NCBI RefSeq assembly: GCF_000719265.1
Contig: NZ_JOFL01000002.1
Span: 248,001 to 312,000, forward strand
Direction: 5' to 3'
From: Streptomyces roseoverticillatus
GTDB taxonomy: Bacteria > Actinomycetota > Actinomycetes > Streptomycetales > Streptomycetaceae
Length of the DNA stretch: 64,000 bases
The translations under genes were made by a program, and so were the position numbers. Within the stretch, counting starts at the first letter, position 1. Each line of letters starts with the position of its first letter. The notes below the pieces were generated by a model. The model worked only from the letters and a program-made list of their open reading frames with translations. It made no database searches and was not told where the DNA came from. This document shows, piece by piece, positions 53,950 through 62,759 of the stretch.

Positions 53950-54594
53950 TCAGGCGGGGGTGAGGCCGGAGGCCGGCCCCCGCGGCGGCCCGCGCCGTAC
54001 GACGGAGTGGACGAGGAGCGGAAGGGCGCGGCAGGGGAGGGCGGGCCGTGCGGACCGTACGGTCACGCCGCCGGGCAGCGGGGCGCCGGTCGCGAGGACG
54101 GGCCGCAGCGGGCGGCACACGGCGGCCGCCGCCGCGCACAGGAGCTGCGCCAGCGCCCGCTCGCCCCGGCGCAGCCACGCGGCGGCCAGCAGGCCGACCG
54201 TGACGTGCCCCGCGAACAGCAGCCACGGGGCGGTGCCGGGGCCGGCGAGCCGGGCGAGCGGCCCGCCCGTGCTGCCGCTGCACAGCCAGGCCAGCGCCCC
54301 CGGGGCGGGGGCGGGGTGGCCGGGGCTGCCGTAGCAGGTGTCCTGCCCGGCGGTGAAGAGCGCGGTGGCGCCGAGCTCCAGGGGGACGAGGAGGGCGGCG
54401 ATGTGCCGGTAGCCGCGCTCCTGCCCGGCCAGGGAGTGGGCGAGCGCGAAGACGCCCGCGGACGCCGCCGCGACGGCGGGCAGGGGCAGCGGCCGCCCGG
54501 ACAGCAGCACGTGGGAGCCCGCGGACAGCGTGACGCACAGCGCTGTGAACAGCGCCGCGCGCAGTGCCCGCACCCCTGCCGCCGATATGTCCAT
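53950..54594 (-). CDS. Membrane protein with conserved Cys pair, DsbA partner candidate (copy B)
   Basis: A 214-aa paralogue of the membrane protein at 52318-52986. It has the same first helix (RALRAALFTALCVTLSAGSH), ERGYRHIAALLVPLELGATALF, the loop with TGQDTCYG and LAWLCSG, WLLFAGHVTVGLLAAAWLRRGE, and an almost identical end (LPLLVHSVVRRGPP). The Cys pair is kept although the loop has diverged. ATG 54594 is preferred because the two paralogues align from it, and because CAGACT lies at the same 8-base distance in both. The function is unknown; pairing with a DsbA-like gene suggests membrane redox coupling. Confidence 0.75.
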   Translation of the reverse strand: MDISAAGVRALRAALFTALCVTLSAGSHVLLSGRPLPLPAVAAASAGVFALAHSLAGQERGYRHIAALLVPLELGATALFTAGQDTCYGSPGHPAPAPGALAWLCSGSTGGPLARLAGPGTAPWLLFAGHVTVGLLAAAWLRRGERALAQLLCAAAAAVCRPLRPVLATGAPLPGGVTVRSARPALPCRALPLLVHSVVRRGPPRGPASGLTPA

Positions 54595-54666
54595 GAAGAA
54601 CGAGTCTGGCACGGCCCGCCGTAAGCCTTGGCTAAAGGGTGGGGCCCACGGCCGGAGGCCCGGGGC

Positions 54667-56013
54667 CTAGAGGCCGGGGATGCGGCCGTTGCGGAAGAGG
54701 TCCACGAAGATCTGGTGGTCCGCGCGGGCCCGGGCCCCGTAGGAGTGGGCGAAGTCCACCAGGAGCTCGGAGAAGCCCTCTTCGTCGGCGGCGATCACGG
54801 CGTCGATGGCCCGCTCGGTGGAGAAGGGCACCAGCGAGTGGCCGCTCTGGTCGTCGGCGGCGGCGTGCATGGTGGCCGTCGCCCGGCCCAGGTCGGCGAC
54901 GACGGCGGCGATCTCGTCCGGGTCGTCGATGTCCGACCAGTCGAGGTCGACGGCGTACGGCGAGACCTCGGCCACCAGCTGTCCGTAGCTCCGGCCCCCT
55001 GCCTGGATCTCCGTCCAGCCGAGCCACGGGTCCGCGTGCGCCTGCAGCGCGCGCTGCGAGATCACCGTGCGGTGGCCCTCGTGGTGGAAGTAGTCGCGCA
55101 CGGCCCGGTCGGTGACGTGCCGGGAGACCGCCGGGGTCTGCGCCTGCTTCATGTAGATGACGACATCGTTCTCCAGGGCGTCGCTGTTGCCCTCCAGGAG
55201 GATGTTGTACGAGGGCAGGCCGGCGCTGCCGATCCCGATGCCGCGGCGGCCGACCACGTCCTTGACCCGGTAGGAGTCGGGGCGGGCGAGGCTGGTGTCG
55301 GGCAGCGTCTCCAGATAGCCGTCGAAGGCCGCGAGGATCTTGTAGCGGGTGGCGGCGTCCAGCTCGATGGCGCCGTCGTCGGCCGCGAAGCGGCGGTCGT
55401 GGTCGCGGATCTCCGTCATCGAGGCGAGCAGCCCGAAGCGCGTCATGGAGCGCGCCTCGCGCAGGGCGCCGAGCAGCGGGCCGTCGGCGGTGTCGAGCGT
55501 GAAGGGCGGCAGCTCGTCCTGCCCGGCGCCGGTGGCCAGGGCGTGGACGCGCTCGCGGTAGGCGGCGGCGTAGATCCGCACCAGCTCGGTGATCTTCTCG
55601 TCGCTGAGCGCCTTGGTGTAGCCGATCAGGGCGACGGAGGCGGCGAAGCGCTTGAGGTCCCAGGTGAAGGGGCCGACGTAGGCCTCGTCGAAGTCGTTGA
55701 CGTTGAAGATCAGGCGGCCGTTAGCGTCCATGTACGTGCCGAAGTTCTCGGCGTGGAGATCGCCGTGGATCCACACCCGGCTCGTGCGCTCGTCCAGGTA
55801 CGGGCCGGCGGCGCCCTCCGGCGCCTCCGCGGCCAGGTCCCGGTAGAACAGGCACGCGGTGCCCCGGTAGAAGGCGAAGGCGGAGGCCGCCATCTTCCGG
55901 AACTTGACCCGGAAGGCGGCGGGGTCGGCCGCGAGCAGCTCACCGAAAGCGGTGTCGAAAACGGCAAGGATCTCCTCGCCGCGCTGCGCGGCCCGGTCGT
56001 GCTCGGTCGCCAT
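54667..56013 (-). CDS. DUF2252 protein with kinase-like (APH) fold
   Basis: A 448-aa cytoplasmic protein of the DUF2252 family. The kinase-like elements IHGDLHAENFGTYMD (catalytic-loop Asp and Asn) and FNVNDFDEAYVGPFTWDLKR (metal Asp) resemble aminoglycoside phosphotransferases. The start KMAASAFAFYRGTACLFYRD is the family's N-terminal signature. GRRGIGIGSAGLPSYNILLEG and KQAQTPAVS may complete the ATP site. The substrate is unknown. ATG 56013 follows CTGGAGGAC. It is divergent from dnaE, with 169 bp between. Confidence 0.88.
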   Translation of the reverse strand: MATEHDRAAQRGEEILAVFDTAFGELLAADPAAFRVKFRKMAASAFAFYRGTACLFYRDLAAEAPEGAAGPYLDERTSRVWIHGDLHAENFGTYMDANGRLIFNVNDFDEAYVGPFTWDLKRFAASVALIGYTKALSDEKITELVRIYAAAYRERVHALATGAGQDELPPFTLDTADGPLLGALREARSMTRFGLLASMTEIRDHDRRFAADDGAIELDAATRYKILAAFDGYLETLPDTSLARPDSYRVKDVVGRRGIGIGSAGLPSYNILLEGNSDALENDVVIYMKQAQTPAVSRHVTDRAVRDYFHHEGHRTVISQRALQAHADPWLGWTEIQAGGRSYGQLVAEVSPYAVDLDWSDIDDPDEIAAVVADLGRATATMHAAADDQSGHSLVPFSTERAIDAVIAADEEGFSELLVDFAHSYGARARADHQIFVDLFRNGRIPGL

Positions 56014-56182
56014 CGCGGGGTCCTCCAGGGGTGGGGCATGGAACGAACATGTGTGCTGTCGTGCTCAACGCGTGAGGCTACAGCCGCGTGCCCGCGGCTG
56101 TCGGTGGGGGCCGGTAACCTTCAAAACAGTCCCGCTGCGTCCGCTCAGTCCCGCTGCCCGCTCCCGTCGGAGGTCTCCCACC

Positions 56183-59100
56183 GTGGCCAACAAGCCGCCC
56201 TTCACGCACCTGCACGTCCACACCCAGTACTCCCTGCTGGACGGTGCCGCGCGGCTCAAGGACATGTTCAATGCCTGCAATGAGATGGGCATGTCACATA
56301 TCGCCATGTCCGACCACGGCAACCTGCACGGGGCGTACGACTTCTTCCACTCCGCCCAGAAGGCCGGGATCACCCCGATCATCGGCATCGAGGCGTATGT
56401 CGCCCCCGAGTCCCGGCGCAACAAGCGCCGCATCCAGTGGGGCCAGCCGCACCAGAAGCGGGACGACGTCTCCGGTTCGGGTGGTTACACCCACAAGACG
56501 ATCTGGGCCGCCAACGCCACCGGCCTGCACAACCTCTTCCGGCTGTCCTCCGACGCCTACGCCGAGGGCTGGCTGACCAAGTGGCCCCGCATGGACAAGG
56601 AGACCATCAGCCAGTGGTCCGAGGGCCTGATCGCCTCCACCGGCTGCCCCTCCGGCGAGCTGCAGACCCGGCTGCGCCTCGGCCAGTTCGACGAGGCCCT
56701 GAAGTCCGCCTCCGAATACCAGGACATCTTCGGCAAGGACCGCTACTTCCTGGAGCTGATGGACCACGGCATCGAGATCGAGCGCCGCGTCCGCGACGGC
56801 CTGCTGGAGATCGGCAAGAAGCTCGGCATCCCGCCCCTGGTCACCAACGACTCGCACTACACCTACGCGCACGAGGCCGAGGCCCACGACGCCCTGCTGT
56901 GCATCCAGACCGGCAAGAACCTCTCCGACCCCGACCGCTTCCGCTTCGACGGCTCGGGCTACTACCTGAAGTCCACGGACGAGATGTACGCCATCGACTC
57001 CTCGGACGCCTGGCAGGAGGGCTGCGCCAATACGAAGCTGGTCGCCGACCAGATCGAGACCGAGGGCATGTTCCAGTTCCGGAACCTGATGCCCAAGTTC
57101 GACATCCCCGACGGCTACACCGAGGTCACCTGGTTCCGCGAGGAGACCATGCGGGGCATGCACCGCCGCTTCCCCGGCGGCATCCCCGACGACCGCATGA
57201 AGCAGGTCGAGTACGAGATGGACACGATCATCTCGATGGGCTTCCCGGGCTACTTCCTCGTCGTCGCCGACTTCATCATGTGGGCCAAGAACCAGGGCAT
57301 CGCGGTCGGCCCCGGCCGAGGCTCCGCGGCCGGCTCGATCGTCGCGTACGCCATGGGCATCACCGACCTCGACCCGATCCCGCACGGCCTGATCTTCGAG
57401 CGGTTCCTCAACCCCGAGCGCATCTCGATGCCCGATGTCGACATCGACTTCGACGAGCGCCGGCGCTCCGAGGTGATCCGCTACGTCACCGAGAAGTACG
57501 GCGCCGACAAGGTCGCCATGATCGGCACCTACGGCACCATCAAGGCCAAGAACGCGATCAAGGACTCCGCCCGCGTCCTCGGCTATCCGTACGCGATGGG
57601 CGACCGCCTCACCAAGGCGATGCCCGCCGACGTCCTCGGCAAGGGCATCCCCCTCTCCGGCATCCTCGACCCGCAGCACCCGCGCTACAGCGAGGCCGGC
57701 GAGATCCGCGGGATGTACGAGAACGAGCCGGACGTGAAGAAGGTCATCGACACCGCGCGCGGCGTCGAGGGCCTGGTCCGGCAGATGGGCGTGCACGCGG
57801 CCGGCGTGATCATGTCCAGCGAGACGATCACCGACCACGTCCCGGTCTGGGTCCGGCACACCGACGGCGTCACCATCACGCAGTGGGACTACCCGAGCTG
57901 CGAGTCGCTCGGCCTGCTGAAGATGGACTTCCTCGGCCTGCGCAACCTCACGATCATGGACGACGCCGTCAAGATGGTGAAGGCCAACAAGGGGATCGAC
58001 ATCGATCTCCTGAGCCTGCCGCTCGACGACCCCAAGACCTTCGAGCTGCTCCAGCGCGGTGACACCCTCGGCGTCTTCCAGTTCGACGGCGGGCCCATGC
58101 GGTCCCTGCTGCGGCTGATGAAGCCCGACAACTTCGAAGACATCTCCGCCGTGTCCGCCCTGTACCGGCCGGGCCCGATGGGCATGAACTCGCACACGAA
58201 CTACGCCCTGCGCAAGAACGGCCAGCAGGACATCACGCCGATCCACCCGGAGCTGAAGGAGCCTCTCGAAGAGGTCCTCGGCGTCACCTACGGTCTGATC
58301 GTCTACCAGGAGCAGGTGCAGAAGGCCGCGCAGATCGTCGCCGGTTACTCGCTCGGCGAGGCCGACATCCTCCGCCGCGTCATGGGCAAGAAGAAGCCCG
58401 ACGAGCTGGCGAAGAACTTCGTCTTCTTCAAGGAGGGCGCGCAGAAGAAGGGCTTCTCCGACGAGGCCATCCAGGCCCTGTGGGACGTGCTGGTCCCCTT
58501 CGCCGGCTACGCCTTCAACAAGGCCCACTCCGCCGCGTACGGCCTCGTCTCGTACTGGACGGCCTACCTCAAGGCGAACTACCCCGCCGAGTACATGTCC
58601 GGGCTGCTCACCTCGGTGCGCGACGACAAGGACAAGTCGGCGATCTATCTGAACGAGTGCCGGCGCATGGGCATCAAGGTCCTCCCGCCGAACGTCAACG
58701 AGTCCGAGGCCAACTTCGCCGCCCAGGGCGACGACGTGATCCTCTTCGGCCTCACCGCCGTCCGCAACGTCGGGCAGAACGTGGTCGACTCGATCATCCG
58801 CTGCCGCAAGTCCAAGGGGAAGTACGCCTCCTTCCCCGACTTCCTCGACAAGGTCGAGGCCGTCGTCTGCAACAAGCGCACCGTCGAATCGCTGATCAAG
58901 GCCGGCGCCTTCGACGAGATGGGCCACACCCGCAAGGGCCTCACCGCGCACTACGAACCGATGATCGACAACGTCGTCCAGGTCAAGCGCAAGGAGGCCG
59001 AGGGCCAGTTCGACCTCTTCGGCGGTATGGGCGACTCCGCCGACGGAACCTCCGACGGGCCCGGCTTCGGACTGGACGTGGAGTTCTCCGACGTCGAGTG

Positions 59101-59734
59101 GGAGAAGGCCTACCTCCTCGCGCAGGAGCGCGAGATGCTCGGCCTCTACGTCTCCGACCACCCGCTCTTCGGCATCGAGCACGTCCTCAACGACAAGGCC
59201 GACGCCGCGATCTCCCAGCTCACCGGCGGTGAGCACGCCGACGGCGCGATCGTCACCATCGGCGGCATCATCTCCGGCCTGCAGCGCAAGATGACCAAGC
59301 AGGGCAACGCCTGGGCCATCGCCACCGTCGAGGACCTGGCCGGCTCCATCGACTGCATGTTCTTCCCCGCCACCTACCAGCTGGTCTCCACCCAGCTCGT
59401 CGAGGACGCCGTCGTCTTCGTCAAGGGCCGCCTCGACAAGCGCGAGGACATCCCCCGCCTGGTGGCCATGGAGCTGATGGTCCCCGACCTGTCGAACGCG
59501 GGCACCAACGCCCCCGTGATCATCACCATCCCCACGGTGAAGGTCACCCCGCCGATGGTGGAGCGGCTCGGCCAGGTCCTCACCCACCACCGGGGCTCCA
59601 CCGAGGTGCGGATCAAGCTCCAGGGGCCGCGGAAGACCACCGTCCTGCGCCTGGACCGGCACCGGGTCACCCCCGACCCGGCGCTCTTCGGCGACCTGAA
59701 GCAGTTGCTCGGCCCGTCCTGCCTGGCCGGCTGA
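56183..59734 (+). CDS. dnaE: DNA polymerase III alpha subunit DnaE (replicative)
   Basis: Main replicative polymerase, 1183 aa. The N-terminal PHP domain keeps its metal-binding residues (FTHLHVHTQYSLLDG, SDHGNLHG, TNDSHYTYAHEAE), so it may proofread as mycobacterial DnaE1 does. The C-family polymerase core has VGPGRGSAAGSIVAYAMGITD and the catalytic acids in MPDVDIDFDERRR (Asp418, Asp420). Later come GYAFNKAHSAAYGLVSYWTAYLK, a helix-hairpin-helix region, the clamp-binding motif QFDLF at about residue 945, and an OB fold (IVTIGGIISGLQRKM). GTG 56183 follows CGGAGG at 9 bases. It stands alone on its strand, with a terminator after it. Confidence 0.97.
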   Translation: MANKPPFTHLHVHTQYSLLDGAARLKDMFNACNEMGMSHIAMSDHGNLHGAYDFFHSAQKAGITPIIGIEAYVAPESRRNKRRIQWGQPHQKRDDVSGSGGYTHKTIWAANATGLHNLFRLSSDAYAEGWLTKWPRMDKETISQWSEGLIASTGCPSGELQTRLRLGQFDEALKSASEYQDIFGKDRYFLELMDHGIEIERRVRDGLLEIGKKLGIPPLVTNDSHYTYAHEAEAHDALLCIQTGKNLSDPDRFRFDGSGYYLKSTDEMYAIDSSDAWQEGCANTKLVADQIETEGMFQFRNLMPKFDIPDGYTEVTWFREETMRGMHRRFPGGIPDDRMKQVEYEMDTIISMGFPGYFLVVADFIMWAKNQGIAVGPGRGSAAGSIVAYAMGITDLDPIPHGLIFERFLNPERISMPDVDIDFDERRRSEVIRYVTEKYGADKVAMIGTYGTIKAKNAIKDSARVLGYPYAMGDRLTKAMPADVLGKGIPLSGILDPQHPRYSEAGEIRGMYENEPDVKKVIDTARGVEGLVRQMGVHAAGVIMSSETITDHVPVWVRHTDGVTITQWDYPSCESLGLLKMDFLGLRNLTIMDDAVKMVKANKGIDIDLLSLPLDDPKTFELLQRGDTLGVFQFDGGPMRSLLRLMKPDNFEDISAVSALYRPGPMGMNSHTNYALRKNGQQDITPIHPELKEPLEEVLGVTYGLIVYQEQVQKAAQIVAGYSLGEADILRRVMGKKKPDELAKNFVFFKEGAQKKGFSDEAIQALWDVLVPFAGYAFNKAHSAAYGLVSYWTAYLKANYPAEYMSGLLTSVRDDKDKSAIYLNECRRMGIKVLPPNVNESEANFAAQGDDVILFGLTAVRNVGQNVVDSIIRCRKSKGKYASFPDFLDKVEAVVCNKRTVESLIKAGAFDEMGHTRKGLTAHYEPMIDNVVQVKRKEAEGQFDLFGGMGDSADGTSDGPGFGLDVEFSDVEWEKAYLLAQEREMLGLYVSDHPLFGIEHVLNDKADAAISQLTGGEHADGAIVTIGGIISGLQRKMTKQGNAWAIATVEDLAGSIDCMFFPATYQLVSTQLVEDAVVFVKGRLDKREDIPRLVAMELMVPDLSNAGTNAPVIITIPTVKVTPPMVERLGQVLTHHRGSTEVRIKLQGPRKTTVLRLDRHRVTPDPALFGDLKQLLGPSCLAG

Positions 59735-59781
59735 GCATCCGCGGGCGGGCCCGGCAGCCCGGCCCGTCCGTACCCGCGCAT

Positions 59782-59816
59782 GAGGGGCGCACCCGGATCG
59801 GCCGGGTGCGCCCCTC
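59782..59816 (+). terminator. Terminator after dnaE
   Basis: A perfect 15-bp stem, GAGGGGCGCACCCGG (59782-59796) with CCGGGTGCGCCCCTC (59802-59816), has a 5-base loop. It lies between dnaE and the convergent small gene and can serve both. Confidence 0.85.
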
Positions 59817-59876
59817 TGTGCGTCAAGGCGCCGGTGGGCGCCCTCTCCTGTCGGCCGGGCGCCGTCCTGACACCGC

Positions 59877-60047
59877 TCAGTTGTGGCCGAAGCGCTTCTG
59901 CTTGCTCTTGCGAGCCATGTCGCCCGGGGTGACCTGCGTGGCCCGCTGCTCGCTCTGGGACTCGATCGAGGAGCTCTTGGCCTGCTGCTGGCCGCGCTCC
60001 GCGGCGCTCGCCGACTTCGGCTGCTTCCGGTCCTTGTTCTTCGCCAT
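59877..60047 (-). CDS. Small basic conserved protein, function unknown
   Basis: A 56-aa hydrophilic protein (MAKNKDRKQPKSASAAERGQ at the start, MARKSKQKRFGHN at the end) rich in Lys, Gln and Ser with no hydrophobic stretch. I recall similar short proteins in Streptomyces next to dnaE but no function. ATG 60047 follows GGAGGCAC by a good distance, and codon use is normal for a real gene. The composition suggests a disordered nucleic-acid-binding or ribosome-associated peptide (inference). The 255 bp upstream (60048-60302) hold no other gene; they are a divergent promoter region with AT-rich GGTAATTACCG. Confidence 0.7.
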   Translation of the reverse strand: MAKNKDRKQPKSASAAERGQQQAKSSSIESQSEQRATQVTPGDMARKSKQKRFGHN

Positions 60048-60302
60048 GCTGAAGTGCCTCCACATCGGGACGACCCCCTGCGGTCACCCTCGCACGCACT
60101 GCCGAACCGCGCATTTCGGGTAATTACCGTGCGTGATGCGTGCACTTACCGCCGTGAGGGCGTATCCGCCACGCCGAAGATCCAGTTCGGACTGATAACC
60201 CCCGCACGGTCGGGCAGACTCCAAGGAAAGCCGAGGAAAACCGGGGCACTGCCGTGCCGGGGGGCGACCGCAATTTCTGCACGCACAGAAAGAGGGTGGA
60301 AC

Positions 60303-61628
60303 GTGGACCGCTGCGTCGTCCTGGTGGACGCCGGGTATCTGCTGGGCGCCGCCGCGAGCCTGCTGGCCGGCGAGCCCGCCCGGTCCCGCATCTCCGTTGA
60401 CCACGCGATCCTCATCCAGGGGCTGCGCGAGCGCGCCGAGGCCGAGACCGAGCAGCCCCTGCTGAGGATCTACTGGTTCGACGGCGCGCCCGACCGGGTG
60501 CCCCAGCCCGAGCACCGCAGGCTCCGCGTCATGCCCCGGGTCACCGTCCGGCTGGGCGCCCTGACCCGCAGCGACGGCCGCTGGGCCCAGAAGGGCGTGG
60601 ACGCCGCCATGCACGCCGAGCTCACCGAGCTCGCCCGCAACCGCGCCTGCTCCGACATCGTCCTCGTCACCGGCGACGGCGACCTCCTGCCCGGTCTGAT
60701 GTCCGCCAAGGAGCACGGCGTCGCCGTCCACCTGTGGGCCGTCCAGGCCGCCGACGGCGACTACAACCAGTCCGAGGACCTCGTCGCCGAGGCCGACGAG
60801 CGCCGCGTCCTCGACCGCACGTGGATCACGCGCGCCGTCCGCGCCAAGGAGCTCACCGGCGCCTGCGCCCCGCAGCCCGCCCCGGGCCCCGAGATCGCCG
60901 CGATCCTCTCCGCCCCCCTCCCCGAGACCGCCGCCGCGGCCGCCGCCCCGGCCCCCCGCTCCGCCGAACCGGTCCCCGCCGAGCGCAACGGCTCCCGCCC
61001 TGGCGCCCCCGCCACCACCGACGGCACCCCCGGCGACCAGGACGCCCCCGAGACCCCCGCCGCCCGCGGCGTGCCCACCCCCAAGGACCTCGCCACCCTC
61101 GGCCGCGGCCTCGCCGGCCAGCCCGCCGACCGGTCCGGCGGGCCCGGCGGCGGCCAGGGCGGCGCCTCCGGCCAGAGCAACGGCTCCGCCCTCGCCGCCA
61201 ACGCCACCCTGCGCTGGTCCTCCGACAAGGGCTGGATCGAGCGGCCCGGCACCGGCGGCCCCGGCGAGCCCCCCGAAACCGCCTCCCTGCCGATGCTCGC
61301 CCAGCTCACCAGCGCCGAGCAGCGCTGGGCCGACCGCGAGGAGGACATCACCACCGTCGGCGGCGACCCCTTCGAGGTCGGCCAGGTCTTCGCCCGGCGC
61401 TGGGCCGAGCGCCTCCCCGACCCCGTCCACCTGCAGCACCTCTCCACCGAATACCCCCGCATCCCGCACCGCATCGACGGAGAGCTGCTGCGCTACGCCG
61501 CCCGCTTCGGCCTGCTCGCCCACAAGGACGACCAGATCGACGAGCACGACCGCTATGCCATCCGGGCCGGCTTCTGGCGCGAAATCGACACCCGCACGGC
61601 GGCCGAGAAGGCACCGGCGGGCGACTGA
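60303..61628 (+). CDS. NYN-domain (PIN-like) putative ribonuclease
   Basis: A 441-aa protein. The N-terminal NYN domain has its acidic metal-site residues: CVVLVDAGYLLGAAAS, IYWFDGAPDR, GVDAAMHAELTELA and DIVLVTGDGDLLPGLMSAKEHG; such domains are usually ribonucleases acting on small RNAs or tRNA. Residues 190-330 are a disordered Pro/Ala/Gly/Ser linker. The C-terminal 110 residues (FEVGQVFARRWAERLPDP and IPHRIDGELLRYAARFGLL) form a conserved helical domain that may bind RNA. GTG 60303 follows AAAGAGGGTGGAAC. The target RNA is unknown. Confidence 0.87.
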   Translation: MDRCVVLVDAGYLLGAAASLLAGEPARSRISVDHAILIQGLRERAEAETEQPLLRIYWFDGAPDRVPQPEHRRLRVMPRVTVRLGALTRSDGRWAQKGVDAAMHAELTELARNRACSDIVLVTGDGDLLPGLMSAKEHGVAVHLWAVQAADGDYNQSEDLVAEADERRVLDRTWITRAVRAKELTGACAPQPAPGPEIAAILSAPLPETAAAAAAPAPRSAEPVPAERNGSRPGAPATTDGTPGDQDAPETPAARGVPTPKDLATLGRGLAGQPADRSGGPGGGQGGASGQSNGSALAANATLRWSSDKGWIERPGTGGPGEPPETASLPMLAQLTSAEQRWADREEDITTVGGDPFEVGQVFARRWAERLPDPVHLQHLSTEYPRIPHRIDGELLRYAARFGLLAHKDDQIDEHDRYAIRAGFWREIDTRTAAEKAPAGD

Positions 61629-61699
61629 CCGCGCCACGCTCCGCGCCCGGGCCGCCCCGACGGCCGGGGCGCGCGGCCAACCGCGTACCCTCGTAGCTC

Positions 61700-62719
61700 G
61701 TGAGAACGGGCGTGAAAGAGGCGGCTGCAGCCGCCACGGTGTGCACCGTGCGCGGCCTGGTCAAGACCTACCCCGCCGCGCGCGGCCGCCGCGGCGCGCC
61801 CGGCACCGCCGAGGTGCGCGCCAGCGACGGCATCGACCTGGAGGTCCGGCGCGGCGAGATCTTCGGACTGCTCGGGCCCAACGGCGCCGGCAAGTCCACC
61901 CTCGTCCGCCAGCTGACCGGCCTGCTCCGCCCCGACGAGGGCAGCGTCGAGCTCCTCGGCCACGACCTCGTGCGCCACCCCGAGCGCGCCGCGCGCCTCG
62001 TCGGCTACCTCGGCCAGGAGTCCACCGCCCTCGACGAGCTGACCGTCGCCCTCGCCGCCGAGACCACCGGCCGGCTCCGCGGCCTCGGCCTGCGGGCGGC
62101 CCGCGCCGAGCGCGACGCCGTCCTCGGCGAACTGGGTCTCACCCCGCTCGCCGGGCGCCCCCTGAAGAAGCTCTCCGGCGGCCAGCGCCGCCTCGCCTGC
62201 TTCGCCGCCACCCTCGTCGGCGACCGGCCCGTCCTCGTCCTCGACGAGCCCACCGCCGGCATGGACCCGGTCGCGCGCCGCGCCGTCTGGGCCGCCGTCG
62301 ACCGCCGCCGCGCCGAGCACGGCACGACCGTCCTGCTCGTCACCCACAACGTCATCGAGGCCGAGACCGTCCTCGACCGCGTCGCCGTGCTGGAGCGCGG
62401 CCGGATCATCGCCTGCGACACGCCCGCCGGGCTGAAGGAGCTCGTCGGCGACGAGGTCCGCGTCGAGCTCGTCTGGCGCGCCGAGGCCCCCCTGCACGTC
62501 CCCGAGGTCGCCGCGCTGTGCGACGCCGCGCAGGCCGCCGGCCGGCGCTGGACGCTGCGGCTCGCCCCCGCCGAGGCGCGCGCCGCCGTCGCCGCCGTGA
62601 CCGGCGGGCCCGCCTTCGCCGCGCTCGACGACTTCACCCTCACCACGCCCAGCCTGGAGGACGTGTACCTCGCGCTCGGCGGCCGCGCGGAGGGTGCGGA
62701 GGGGCTGGTGAAGGCGTGA
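61700..62719 (+). CDS. ABC transporter ATP-binding protein
   Basis: A 339-aa ATPase of an ABC-2 type exporter. Walker A LLGPNGAGKSTLVRQL, Q loop YLGQESTALDELTV, signature KLSGGQRRLACFAA, Walker B RPVLVLDEPTAGMDPVAR and H loop LLVTHNVIEAET are all intact. A 100-residue C-terminal domain follows, as in drug or lipid exporters. GTG 61700 is 8 bases after TACCCT (61686-61691), so the message may be leaderless. The permease gene starts 40 bases downstream. The substrate cannot be inferred. Confidence 0.94.
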   Translation: MRTGVKEAAAAATVCTVRGLVKTYPAARGRRGAPGTAEVRASDGIDLEVRRGEIFGLLGPNGAGKSTLVRQLTGLLRPDEGSVELLGHDLVRHPERAARLVGYLGQESTALDELTVALAAETTGRLRGLGLRAARAERDAVLGELGLTPLAGRPLKKLSGGQRRLACFAATLVGDRPVLVLDEPTAGMDPVARRAVWAAVDRRRAEHGTTVLLVTHNVIEAETVLDRVAVLERGRIIACDTPAGLKELVGDEVRVELVWRAEAPLHVPEVAALCDAAQAAGRRWTLRLAPAEARAAVAAVTGGPAFAALDDFTLTTPSLEDVYLALGGRAEGAEGLVKA

Positions 62720-62759
62720 CGAGAGCCCTGCCGACCGGACTGAACAGGAGCTGTGCCGG

